DNA of 64,000 nucleotides from positions 785,636-849,635 of the forward strand of contig NZ_BMQK01000002.1 of the NCBI RefSeq assembly GCF_014648075.1, written 5' to 3'. This document shows, piece after piece, positions 43,964-52,243 of this stretch. This stretch comes from Streptomyces ruber (GTDB taxonomy: Bacteria; Actinomycetota; Actinomycetes; Streptomycetales; Streptomycetaceae). Below the pieces are notes generated by a model, which saw only the letters and a list, made by a program, of their open reading frames with translations, was not told the origin of the DNA and made no database searches. How positions within the stretch are numbered: the stretch's first letter is position 1; each line of letters starts with the position of its first letter. A program made the position numbers and the translations under genes.

Positions 43964-44925
43964 GCGACCGGACGGCTCCCGCCCGATCCTCCCGGCCCGC
44001 CCAGGGCACCGTCCCCGACCCCCACCGGACCTCGGACCCCCACCGGGCCCCGAACCCCCGCCGGCCCCCGTTCCGCTTCGGCTACGGCACCAACGGCCTC
44101 GCCGACCTCCGCCTCGACGACGCCCTGGCCCTGCTCGCCGACCTCGGGTACGAGGGTGTCGGCCTGACCCTCGACCACATGCACCTCGACCCGCTCGCCC
44201 CCGGCCTCGCGGCCCGCACCGGCCGGGTGGCCCGCAGGCTGGACGCGCTCGGGCTGGGCGTCACCGTGGAGACCGGCGCCCGCTACGTCCTCGACCCACG
44301 GCGCAAACACGGCCCCTCCCTCCTGGACCCGGACCCGGACGACCGCGCCCGGCGCGTCGACCTGCTGCTGCGCGCGGTGCGCGTCGCCGCCGACCTCGGC
44401 GCCCACGCCGTGCACTGCTTCAGCGGCATCACCCCGGCCGGCACGGACGAGAGCACCGCCTGGAAGCTCCTGCCCGACACCCTCGCCCCCGTCCTCGACG
44501 CGGCCGCCGAGGCGGACGTCCCGCTTGCCGTCGAACCCGAACCCGGCCATCTCCTCGCCACCCTCTCCGACTTCCACCGGCTGCGTGAGGCGCTCGGCAG
44601 CCCGGACGCCCTGGGGCTCACCCTCGACATCGGCCACTGCCAGTGCCTCGAACCGCTGCCGCCCGCCGACTGCGTACGCGCCGCCGCGCCCTGGCTGCGG
44701 CACGTCCAGATCGAGGACATGCGCCGCGGCGTCCACGAACACCTCCCCTTCGGGGACGGGGAGGTCGACTTCCCGCCCGTGCTCAGGGCCCTCGCCGAAA
44801 GCGGCTACCAGGGCCTCACCGTCGTCGAACTGCCCCGCCACTCCCACGCCGGCCCCCACTTCGCCGAGCACTCCCTCACCGCCCTCCGCCACCACGCGGC
44901 CGCCCTCGAAGGGAGCACCCCGTGA
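43960..44925 (+). CDS. Sugar phosphate isomerase/epimerase (TIM barrel) in the ebo-like cluster
   Basis: A 321-aa AP-endonuclease-2-type TIM barrel. After a Pro-rich tail of about 35 residues come FRFGYGTNGLADLRLDDALALLADLGYEGVGL and candidate metal ligands in PLAVEPEPGHLL (Glu), LTLDIGHCQCLEP (Asp/His), RHVQIEDMRRGVHEH (His/Glu) and LTVVELPRHSH (Glu). It is the second TIM-barrel isomerase of the block and distinct from EboE. It should isomerise or epimerise the sugar or cyclitol made or used by the cluster. ATGA overlap upstream, GTGA overlap downstream. Confidence 0.87.
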
Positions 44926-45668
44926 ACCACCCGCACGACATCCCGGGCGTTCCGGCGACCCCGGCGACCCCACCGATCACGACAACTGCGGAGGCACCGG
45001 CAGCCGCTACCGGAACACCCGCGGCGGGCACCACCCCCGCCGGCACCCCGCTGGACGCCCTGCGCGTCCGTGTCACCGCCGCCCTCGACGACACCGCCGG
45101 CGCCTGGCTCGACCGTGCCCTCGAAGAGGCCGCGGACCGCCCGGGCGGTCACGGCCGCGTCGCCGCCTGGGAACTGCGGCTGGCCGAGGCGGGCCGGCGC
45201 TGCGGCCCCGAGCACGCCGACGCCGTCCGCGTCCTCGTCCTGCACGCGGCCGGAGCCGACGCGGACACCCTCGTCCGCGTCTACCGCCGGGGCACCGCCG
45301 ACGAACGCCGTGCCGTGCTGCACGCCCTGCCCCACCTCGTGCCGGGCCCCGAGTGCCTGCCGGTCGTCGAGGACGCGCTGCGCACCAACGACACCCGTCT
45401 CGTCGCCGCCGCGCTCGGCCCGTACGCCGCCCGCCACCTGGACGCCCACAGCTGGCGGCACGCCGTGCTGAAGTGCCTGTTCACCGGCGTCCCCGTCGAC
45501 GAGGTGGCCGACCTGGCGCGCCGCGCCCGCGCCGACGCCGAACTCGCCCGCATGCTCACCGACTACGCCGACGAACGCACCGCCGCGGGCCGTCCCGTAC
45601 CCGAGGACCTGTACCGCGTCCTGGCCCTGACCGGCACCGGCCCGGGCACGCCCGGCAAGGAGTCCTGA
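44922..45668 (+). CDS. eboA: EboA-domain protein
   Basis: A 248-aa protein of unknown biochemical role. A Pro/Thr/Ala-rich tail of about 40 residues precedes a helical HEAT-like domain. The segment NDTRLVAAALGPYAARHLDAHSWRHAVLKCLFTGVPVDEV is the EboA hallmark as I remember it. EboA is the uncharacterised founding member of ebo clusters found in cyanobacteria, other bacteria and eustigmatophyte algae. The GTG at 44922 overlaps the upstream stop (GTGA), and the stop overlaps the EboB start (TGATG). Confidence 0.82.
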   Translation: MNHPHDIPGVPATPATPPITTTAEAPAAATGTPAAGTTPAGTPLDALRVRVTAALDDTAGAWLDRALEEAADRPGGHGRVAAWELRLAEAGRRCGPEHADAVRVLVLHAAGADADTLVRVYRRGTADERRAVLHALPHLVPGPECLPVVEDALRTNDTRLVAAALGPYAARHLDAHSWRHAVLKCLFTGVPVDEVADLARRARADAELARMLTDYADERTAAGRPVPEDLYRVLALTGTGPGTPGKES

Positions 45669-46516
45669 TGCGCATCTTCGACCCCCACATCCACATGACG
45701 TCACGGACCACCGACGACTACGAGGCCATGTACGCGGCGGGCGTCCGCGCCGTGGTCGAGCCGTCCTTCTGGCTGGGCCAGCCCCGCACCTCGCCCGCCA
45801 CCTTCCTCGACTACTTCGACTCCCTCCTCGGCTGGGAACCGTTCCGCGCCGCCCAGTACGGCATCGCCCACCACTGCACGCTCGCCCTCAACCCCAAGGA
45901 GGCGAACGACCCCCGCTGCCTGCCCGTCCTCGACGAACTGCCCCGCTATCTCGTCAAGGACCACGTCGTGGCCGTCGGTGAGATCGGTTACGACTCGATG
46001 ACCCCCGCCGAGGACACCGCCCTCGCCGCGCAGCTCCAGCTCGCCGCCGACCACGGCCTGCCCGCCCTCGTGCACACCCCGCACCGCGACAAGCTCGCCG
46101 GACTGCGCCGCACCCTCGACGTCGTCCGCGAGTCCGCGCTGCCAGCGGACCGGGTGCTGGTCGACCACCTCAACGAGACGACCGTCAAGGAGGCCAAGGA
46201 CGGCGGCTGCTGGCTCGGCTTCTCCGTCTATCCCGACACCAAGATGGACGAGGACCGGATGGTCGCGATCCTGAAGGCGTACGGGCCCGACAAGGTGCTC
46301 GTGAACTCGGCGGCGGACTGGGGGAGAAGCGACCCCCTCAAGACCCGCCGCGTCGGTGACGCCATGCTGGCCGCCGGCTTCACCGACGACGACGTGGACC
46401 TGGTCCTGTGGCGCAACCCCGTCGCCTTCTACGGGCTGAGCGGACGCCTCGACCTCGACGTCGCGGCCCCGGACGCCACCCACGAGGGCAACTCCATACT
46501 CCGCGGCGGTGAGTGA
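45668..46516 (+). CDS. eboB: EboB-type TatD-like metal-dependent hydrolase
   Basis: A 282-aa amidohydrolase-fold protein. It starts with the HxH metal motif (MRIFDPHIHM) and has further ligands in AVGEIGYDSMT (Glu), ALVHTPHRDK (His), VDHLNE (His) and NSAADWGRSDP (Asp). These match TatD-type hydrolases, but insertions such as WLGQPRTSPATFLDYFDSLLGWE mark the Ebo branch. TatD proteins are often nucleases or phosphoesterases; in ebo clusters the substrate is unknown. It overlaps EboA by 1 bp, and EboE starts 3 bp after its stop codon. Confidence 0.82.
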   Translation: MRIFDPHIHMTSRTTDDYEAMYAAGVRAVVEPSFWLGQPRTSPATFLDYFDSLLGWEPFRAAQYGIAHHCTLALNPKEANDPRCLPVLDELPRYLVKDHVVAVGEIGYDSMTPAEDTALAAQLQLAADHGLPALVHTPHRDKLAGLRRTLDVVRESALPADRVLVDHLNETTVKEAKDGGCWLGFSVYPDTKMDEDRMVAILKAYGPDKVLVNSAADWGRSDPLKTRRVGDAMLAAGFTDDDVDLVLWRNPVAFYGLSGRLDLDVAAPDATHEGNSILRGGE

Positions 46517-46519
46517 CCG

Positions 46520-47689
46520 ATGCGCTTCCGCCACCCCGACGGCTCCACCGTCCACCTCGCCTACTGCACCAACGTCCACCCGGCCGAGACCCTCGACGGG
46601 GTCCTCGCCCAGCTGCGCGACCACTGCGAACCGGTGCGCCGCCGCCTCGGCCGCGACCGCCTCGGCATCGGACTGTGGCTCGCCAAGGACGCCGCCCGGG
46701 CCCTCGTCACCGACCCCTCCGCGCTGCGCGGCCTGCGCGCCGAGCTCGACCGCCGCGGCCTCGAGGTCGTCACCCTGAACGGCTTCCCCTACGAGGGCTT
46801 CGGCGCCCAGGAGGTCAAGTACCGCGTCTACAAGCCGGACTGGGCCGACCTGGAACGCCTGGAGTACACCACCTCCCTGGCCCGCCTCCTCACCGGCCTG
46901 CTCCCCGACGACGTCAGCGAGGGCACCATCTCCACCTTGCCCCTGGCCTGGCGCACCGCGTACGACGACGCCCGCGCCGAGCGGGCCCGCACAGCCCTGA
47001 CCACCCTCGCCGAACGCCTCGACGCCCTCGCCGAGCTGACCGGCCGTTCCCTCCGCGTCGGCCTGGAACCCGAACCCGGCTGCGTCGTCGAGACCACCGC
47101 CGACGCCATCGCCCCGCTCACCGCGATCGGCCACGAACGCATCGGTGTCTGCGTCGACACCTGCCACCTCGCCACCTCCTTCGAAGATCCGCACTCCGCC
47201 CTGGACGCGCTCACCCACGCGGGGGTGCGCGTCGTCAAGTCCCAGCTCTCCGCCGCCCTGCACGCCGAACACCCCCACCTGCCCGGCGTCCGTGAGGCAC
47301 TCGGCGCGTTCGACGAGCCCCGCTTCCTGCACCAGACGCGTGCCTACCCGTCCTCGGAGCTCAAGGGCACCGACGACCTCGGCGAGGCCCTGAAGGGCGA
47401 CGCCCTGCCCGACACATCACCGTGGCGCTCCCACTTCCACGTCCCGCTCCACGCGGCCCCCGCCGCGCCCCTCACCTCCACACTCCCCGTACTGAGGACG
47501 GCACTGACCCGGCTGGTCGGCGGGCCCCGCCCCCTGACCCACCACCTGGAGGTCGAGACGTACACCTGGCAGGCCCTGCCGCCCGAGCTGCGCCCCCGTG
47601 GCCGCTCCCAGCTGGCCGACGGCATCGCCGCCGAACTCACCCTCGCCCGCGACCTGCTGACCGACCTCGGCCTGAAGGAGCTGCCGTGA
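46520..47689 (+). CDS. eboE: EboE-type TIM-barrel protein
   Basis: A 389-aa xylose-isomerase-like TIM barrel. YCTNVHPAETLDGVLAQL opens it, and EVVTLNGFPYEGFGAQEVKYRVYKPDW is a segment I associate with EboE. Likely metal ligands are in VGLEPEPGCVVETT (Glu), GVCVDTCHLATSFEDP (Asp/His) and RVVKSQLSAALH. NCBI-style naming calls such proteins metabolite traffic protein EboE. It is about 60 residues longer than ordinary sugar isomerases. Its stop overlaps the EboF start (GTGA). Confidence 0.85.
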   Translation: MRFRHPDGSTVHLAYCTNVHPAETLDGVLAQLRDHCEPVRRRLGRDRLGIGLWLAKDAARALVTDPSALRGLRAELDRRGLEVVTLNGFPYEGFGAQEVKYRVYKPDWADLERLEYTTSLARLLTGLLPDDVSEGTISTLPLAWRTAYDDARAERARTALTTLAERLDALAELTGRSLRVGLEPEPGCVVETTADAIAPLTAIGHERIGVCVDTCHLATSFEDPHSALDALTHAGVRVVKSQLSAALHAEHPHLPGVREALGAFDEPRFLHQTRAYPSSELKGTDDLGEALKGDALPDTSPWRSHFHVPLHAAPAAPLTSTLPVLRTALTRLVGGPRPLTHHLEVETYTWQALPPELRPRGRSQLADGIAAELTLARDLLTDLGLKELP

Positions 47690-49104
47690 CCTCCTCACCG
47701 GCGTCCGACGCCACGGCACAGGTGACGGGGGACCCCACCCCGCTCCTCGTCCTGGACGTCGTCGGCCTCACCCCCCGTCTCCTCGACCACATGCCCCACC
47801 TCAAGGCCCTCGGCCGGTCCGGCTCCCAGGCCAACCTCGGGACCGTCCTGCCCGCCGTCACCTGTGCCGCCCAGTCGACCTTCCTGACCGGCACGCTCCC
47901 CGCCGAGCACGGCATCGTCGGCAACGGCTGGTACTTCCGCGAACTCGGCGACGTCCTGCTGTGGCGCCAGCACAACGGCCTCGTCGCCGGCGACAGGCTC
48001 TGGGACGCCGCCCGCCGCGTCCACCCCGGCTACACGGTCGCCAACATCTGCTGGTGGTACGCCATGGGCGCCGACACCGACATCACCGTCACCCCCCGCC
48101 CGGTCTACTACGCCGACGGCCGCAAGGAACCCGACTGCTACACCAGACCTCCCTCCCTGCACGACGAACTCACCGAACTGCTCGGCACCTTCCCGCTGTT
48201 CCACTTCTGGGGCCCCGGCGCCGACCTCGTCTCCAGCCAGTGGATCATCGACGCCACCCGCCACATCATGCGGACCCGGCACCCGGACCTGACCCTGTGC
48301 TACCTCCCTCACCTGGACTACGACCTGCAGCGCTTCGGTCCCGACGACCCGCGCTCGCTGCAGGCGGCCACGGACCTCGACACCGCCCTCGCCCCCCTCC
48401 TCGACGACGCCCGCGCGGAGGGCCGTACCGTCGTCGCGCTGTCCGAGTACGGCATCACCCGCGTGGACCGCTCCGTCGACATCAACCGCGCCCTGCGCCG
48501 CGCCGGACTCCTCGAAGTCCACACGCAGGACGGCATGGAATACCTCGACACGATGGCCTCACGCGCCTTCGCGGTCGCCGACCACCAGATCGCCCACGTC
48601 TACGTACGCCGCCCCGAGGACCTGGCGGCCACCCGGGAGGCGCTCGCCGGTCTCCCGGGCATCGAGCAGCTCCTCGACGACGAGGGCAAGAAGGCCCACC
48701 ACCTCGACCATCCGCGCGCCGGCGAACTCGTGGCCATAGCCGAGCCGGACGCCTGGTTCACGTACTACTACTGGCTCGACGACGACCGCGCGCCCGACTT
48801 CGCGCAGCTCGTCGAGATCCACCGCAAACCCGGTTACGACCCGGTCGAGCTGTTCATGGACCCGCACGACCCCTATGTGAAGGTCAAGGCGGCCACGGCG
48901 GTCGCCCGCAAGAAACTCGGCATGCGCTACCGCATGGCGGTGGTGCCCCTGGACGCCTCGCCTATTCGCGGCAGCCACGGCCGCCTCCCCGAGAGCGACG
49001 ACGACGGTCCGCTCCTCATCTGCTCCACCCCCCACGCAGTCACCGGCCGCGTCGCGGCCACCGACGTGAAATCACTGCTGCTCTCCCTGGCCGGCCTCGC
49101 GTGA
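47686..49104 (+). CDS. eboF: EboF-type alkaline phosphatase/nucleotide pyrophosphatase-fold protein
   Basis: A 472-aa alkaline-phosphatase-superfamily protein. The first metal Asp is in LLVLDVVGL and the Thr nucleophile in PAVTCAAQSTFLTGTLPAEHGIVGNGW. Compared with nucleotide pyrophosphatases, some expected ligands differ: LPHLDYDLQRFGP has Gln where His is usual, and ALSEYGIT replaces SDHG. PIRGSHGR keeps a late His. I believe these changes are shared by the EboF branch, so metal use or substrate has probably shifted. It has no signal peptide. It ends the overlapping ebo-like run. Confidence 0.83.
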   Translation: MTSSPASDATAQVTGDPTPLLVLDVVGLTPRLLDHMPHLKALGRSGSQANLGTVLPAVTCAAQSTFLTGTLPAEHGIVGNGWYFRELGDVLLWRQHNGLVAGDRLWDAARRVHPGYTVANICWWYAMGADTDITVTPRPVYYADGRKEPDCYTRPPSLHDELTELLGTFPLFHFWGPGADLVSSQWIIDATRHIMRTRHPDLTLCYLPHLDYDLQRFGPDDPRSLQAATDLDTALAPLLDDARAEGRTVVALSEYGITRVDRSVDINRALRRAGLLEVHTQDGMEYLDTMASRAFAVADHQIAHVYVRRPEDLAATREALAGLPGIEQLLDDEGKKAHHLDHPRAGELVAIAEPDAWFTYYYWLDDDRAPDFAQLVEIHRKPGYDPVELFMDPHDPYVKVKAATAVARKKLGMRYRMAVVPLDASPIRGSHGRLPESDDDGPLLICSTPHAVTGRVAATDVKSLLLSLAGLA

Positions 49105-49238
49105 GCGAGACGGCCGGATCGATTACGGACAGTGAAGCACGCGCCACTGACAATGCGTCCGGCGCGCGTCCGACCAGCACTTCTTCAGCATCCTTCAGCA
49201 CCCGTCACCGCTGAACACCGACGAGAAAGAGAGACACC

Positions 49239-50429
49239 GTGACCGTGTTCGACGAAGAATCCGGAACGCGCGACGCGCTGCGCCGCGCTCTCGGCGTCGA
49301 CCGCCGCCGCTTCCTCAGCACCTGCACCGCCGTGGCGGGCGCGGCGATCGCCGCGCCCGTCTTCGGCGCCTCGCCCGCCCTGGCGGGGGACCGGGGCAGA
49401 GACCACGACCGTGGCCACGGCCACGGGCACGGCCACGGGCACGGCGGTGACGTCCTCGTCCCGCCGGAGAAGCGCGGCATCATCCTGTACACCGTCCGCG
49501 ACGCGACGGGCCGCGACCCGCTCGCCTCCGACCTGCCCTCCGGCTTCCGCGAGGTCTTCAAGCAGCTCTCGCGCCACGGGTACCGGCAGGTGGAGTTCGC
49601 GGGCTACAGCCAGCACGCCAACGCGCCGGGCGGTGCGGACCTGACCTCCGTCAAGGGCGCGAGACTGCTCCGCTCCTGGCTCGACGACTACGGGCTCAGA
49701 GCGCGCGGCAACCACGGCTTCATCCCCTCCTCCTGGCCGCTGACCAAAGCGGACCTCGACACCTTCAAGCTGCATCTGGAGATCGCCAACATCCTCGGCC
49801 TGGAGCACATGGGCACCGGCGGCGACCCCACGGGCAGCTCCTACCGCGCCGACTGGGACGTGGCGGCCGACAAGTGGAACGCGCTCGGCGCCATAGCCCG
49901 CCGCGAGGGCATCAAGCTGTACACCCACAACCACGACGCGGCGTACGGCTTCCTGCTCGACGGGGGACCGCTGGACGACCAGGGCCGGCCCACCCGCAGC
50001 TCCGGCATCCGCAAGCTCGAGTACTTCCTCAAGGTCACCGACCCGAAGCTCGTCTGGCTGGAGATGGACATCTTCTGGGCGCACGTGGCCCAGTACAAGT
50101 TCCACACCTACACGGCCCACGACGGCTCCACCCGCCGGAAGGTCTTCGACCCGGCGGCGCTCGTCGCCCGGCAGAACAGGCGTTACCCGCTGTTCCACGC
50201 CAAGGACGGCGTCGTCAACACCACCAGCGGTCAGGGCTACGACATGGTGCCCTTCGGCACCGGCGTCATCGACTACCGCACGTTCTTCTCCCGCGTCGGG
50301 GAGCGGAACTACCACAACCCGATGGTCGAGCAGGACGACGCCCCCAGCACCACCGACCCCGGACAGTCGCTGAGGTACGCGAAGATCGGCTACGACAACA
50401 TCGCGGCCCTGCGCGGCAGGCGCCGCTGA
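49239..50429 (+). CDS. Tat-exported TIM-barrel isomerase-like protein with His/Gly tract
   Basis: A 396-aa sugar phosphate isomerase/epimerase-like protein with a twin-arginine signal (GVDRRRFLSTCTAVAGAAIAAP, cut near ASPALAGD). Just after the signal lies a metal-binding-type tract of about 20 residues with HGHGHGHGHGG. The barrel follows, with GIILYTVRDATGRDP, IKLYTHNHDAAYGF, LVWLEMDIFWAHVAQ and PLFHAKDGVVN supplying Glu/Asp/His ligands. Export of folded protein by Tat fits a metal cofactor loaded in the cytoplasm. It follows the ebo-like genes by 134 bp and is the third TIM-barrel isomerase of the block outside EboE. Confidence 0.88.
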   Translation: MTVFDEESGTRDALRRALGVDRRRFLSTCTAVAGAAIAAPVFGASPALAGDRGRDHDRGHGHGHGHGHGGDVLVPPEKRGIILYTVRDATGRDPLASDLPSGFREVFKQLSRHGYRQVEFAGYSQHANAPGGADLTSVKGARLLRSWLDDYGLRARGNHGFIPSSWPLTKADLDTFKLHLEIANILGLEHMGTGGDPTGSSYRADWDVAADKWNALGAIARREGIKLYTHNHDAAYGFLLDGGPLDDQGRPTRSSGIRKLEYFLKVTDPKLVWLEMDIFWAHVAQYKFHTYTAHDGSTRRKVFDPAALVARQNRRYPLFHAKDGVVNTTSGQGYDMVPFGTGVIDYRTFFSRVGERNYHNPMVEQDDAPSTTDPGQSLRYAKIGYDNIAALRGRRR

Positions 50430-50456
50430 CCCGAGGCGCACCGGGGCACACACGAA

Positions 50457-50492
50457 GCGGCCCTCCCCACGTGGCGTCGTGGGGAGGGCCGC
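50457..50492. terminator. Terminator between the sugar/ebo block and the oxalate operon
   Basis: Perfect 15-bp inverted repeat (50457-50471 and 50478-50492) with a 6-nt loop, 27 bp after the Tat-TIM gene. It may serve both this gene and the convergent MFS gene. A 15-bp direct repeat (GCGTACGGCGGACGG, twice) lies shortly after at about 50544-50580. Confidence 0.85.
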
Positions 50493-50593
50493 CTTCCGCG
50501 GTGATACGCCGGTCAAGGTGTCGTGGCGGCCGGGGACGGGCGCGGCGTACGGCGGACGGACGCCGCGTACGGCGGACGGGTGCGGAGCGGCCC

Positions 50594-51982
50594 TCAGGCC
50601 GTCTCCTCTCCGAGGGGCTGCGGGTCGGCCACGACATGCCTGGCCTCCGGCCTGCCCGGTGCCTTCAGGAACAGCGCGAGGACCGCGGAGGCGAGTCCGA
50701 TAGACCCGGCCAGGACGAAGGCGCCCTCGTAGTCCCACGCACCGACGACGACCGCGCCCATGCCGGAGCCCACCAGGCCGGATATCAGCTTCGAGCTGTA
50801 GACCATGCCGTAGTTGGTCGCGTTGTTGTTCTCACCGAAGTAGTCGGCCGTCATGGCCGCGAACAGCGGGAAGATAGCGCCGCCGCCGAAGCCGGAGACC
50901 ATCGAGCAGAACAGGAAGAACGGCATGCTGCCCATCTGGCCGGAGGCGAGGACGCCGAACTGGGCGACGCCCAGCACCACACACACGATGATGAGCGTCT
51001 TGCGCCGCCCGTAGCGGTCGGATATCCAGCCGATCACCCCGCGGCCCGTGCCGTTGACGATCGCCTTCAGGGACATCGCCGTGGCCACGATCCCGCCCGC
51101 GAAGCCCATGTCCTTGCCGAACGGGACCTGGAAGGCGATGCCGAAGATGTTGATGCCGGCCGTGCACAGCAGGCAGAACCACATCATCCACAGGACGGGC
51201 GTGCGGGCGGCCTCCTTCGGGGTGTACTGCTTCACCGCCGGCGGGTTCTTGGCCAGGGCCCGCCGGATCTTCGGGTCGTCGGTCTGCCGCAGCGGGTCGA
51301 CGTGCGCGGGCCACCAGTTCTTCGGCGGGTCCCTGAAGAACCAGCCGGCCGCGGCGACGACCAGACACAGTCCGACACCCACCGACGCGAGCACGGTCTG
51401 GTAGTTGCTCAGATCCATGTACGAGGTGAACAGGAACACAAAGGGAACGGACCCGTAGGCGAAACCGCCGTTGACGAAGCCGGTCTTGCCGCCCTTGCGC
51501 TCCGGGTACCACTTGCCGACCATGTTGACGCAGGTCGCGTAGACGAGACCCGCACCGATGCCGCTGCACATGCCGAAGCCGAGGTAGGCGACGAGCACAT
51601 GCGGCGCGTAGGCCAGGGACACATAGCCGAGCAGGGTGCCGACCGCGCCGATCAGCATGGCCGTGCGGGCGGGCAGCCTGCCGCTCTCCCGTAACCGCCC
51701 GGCGGGGAAGGCCACGGCCGCCTGGAAGAACACCCAGACGCCCATCAGCCAGAAGATGTGCCCGCTGCTCCACAGGTGGGCCTCGTGGAGTGTCTCCTCC
51801 GCCGACGTGAACGCGTACTCGGCGGAGCTGATGCCCATCATGCCGATCCACGGCAGGATGACCATCCATCTGCGTGGTCGCCCCATGACGTCCCGGTCGG
51901 TCTCGCCGATCCGGTACAGACGGCCGTTGCGGTCCGTCACCTCCCTGTAGGGGACGGACGTCGTCAGGTCGGTGGTTGTCAT
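50594..51982 (-). CDS. OFA-family MFS transporter of the oxalate operon, with TTA codon
   Basis: A 462-aa, 12-segment carrier of the oxalate/formate antiporter family. It has FGMCSGIGAGLVYATCVNMVGKWYPERKGGKTG around segment 5 and VNGTGRGVIGWISDRYGRRKTLI as the central motif. It probably imports oxalate in exchange for formate, or another small acid. Codon 97 (51694-51692) is TTA, so translation should be bldA-dependent and late in development. The ATG at 51982 has AAGGGG about 11 nt upstream; a GTG 12 bp earlier is possible. Unlike the 26410 paralog it has no small partner gene. Confidence 0.88.
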   Translation of the reverse strand: MTTTDLTTSVPYREVTDRNGRLYRIGETDRDVMGRPRRWMVILPWIGMMGISSAEYAFTSAEETLHEAHLWSSGHIFWLMGVWVFFQAAVAFPAGRLRESGRLPARTAMLIGAVGTLLGYVSLAYAPHVLVAYLGFGMCSGIGAGLVYATCVNMVGKWYPERKGGKTGFVNGGFAYGSVPFVFLFTSYMDLSNYQTVLASVGVGLCLVVAAAGWFFRDPPKNWWPAHVDPLRQTDDPKIRRALAKNPPAVKQYTPKEAARTPVLWMMWFCLLCTAGINIFGIAFQVPFGKDMGFAGGIVATAMSLKAIVNGTGRGVIGWISDRYGRRKTLIIVCVVLGVAQFGVLASGQMGSMPFFLFCSMVSGFGGGAIFPLFAAMTADYFGENNNATNYGMVYSSKLISGLVGSGMGAVVVGAWDYEGAFVLAGSIGLASAVLALFLKAPGRPEARHVVADPQPLGEETA

Positions 51983-52215
51983 TCGCTCATGCACCCCTTG
52001 CTTGCGTCGAAAGTTCTGGCCAGCGCCCCCTGTCCCATGCCTTCCGTGCGCGCGGGTCCCGGGGCGGCCGACGCGCACCGTCGGCCGCCCCGCCCTCGAC
52101 TCACCTCCTGTACCGCCCCCCAGCGCTCGGCGGCCTAGCTCCGGCGCCCTGGAAGAGGCGCGGGGAACCACGTGACCAGCCACAATGAACCCGAATCTGA
52201 CGCATCGGGCCCTCA

Positions 52216-52243
52216 GTGACGCTCCCGCGCGCGGGAGCGTCAC
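52216..52243. terminator. Palindromic terminator after the acyl-CoA synthetase gene
   Basis: A perfect 28-bp palindrome (arms 52216-52229 and 52230-52243) whose outer bases overlap the stop codon of the minus-strand CoA-ligase gene. It probably separates that gene from the MFS gene, so the MFS gene may need its own promoter in the 256 bp before it. Confidence 0.75.

Noticed and set aside
44622..44648. Second CebR-like or other known operator near the ebo-like genes
   Set aside because: No TGGGAGCGCTCCCA-like palindrome was seen outside the cellulase region; the ROK or another unknown regulator is more likely.
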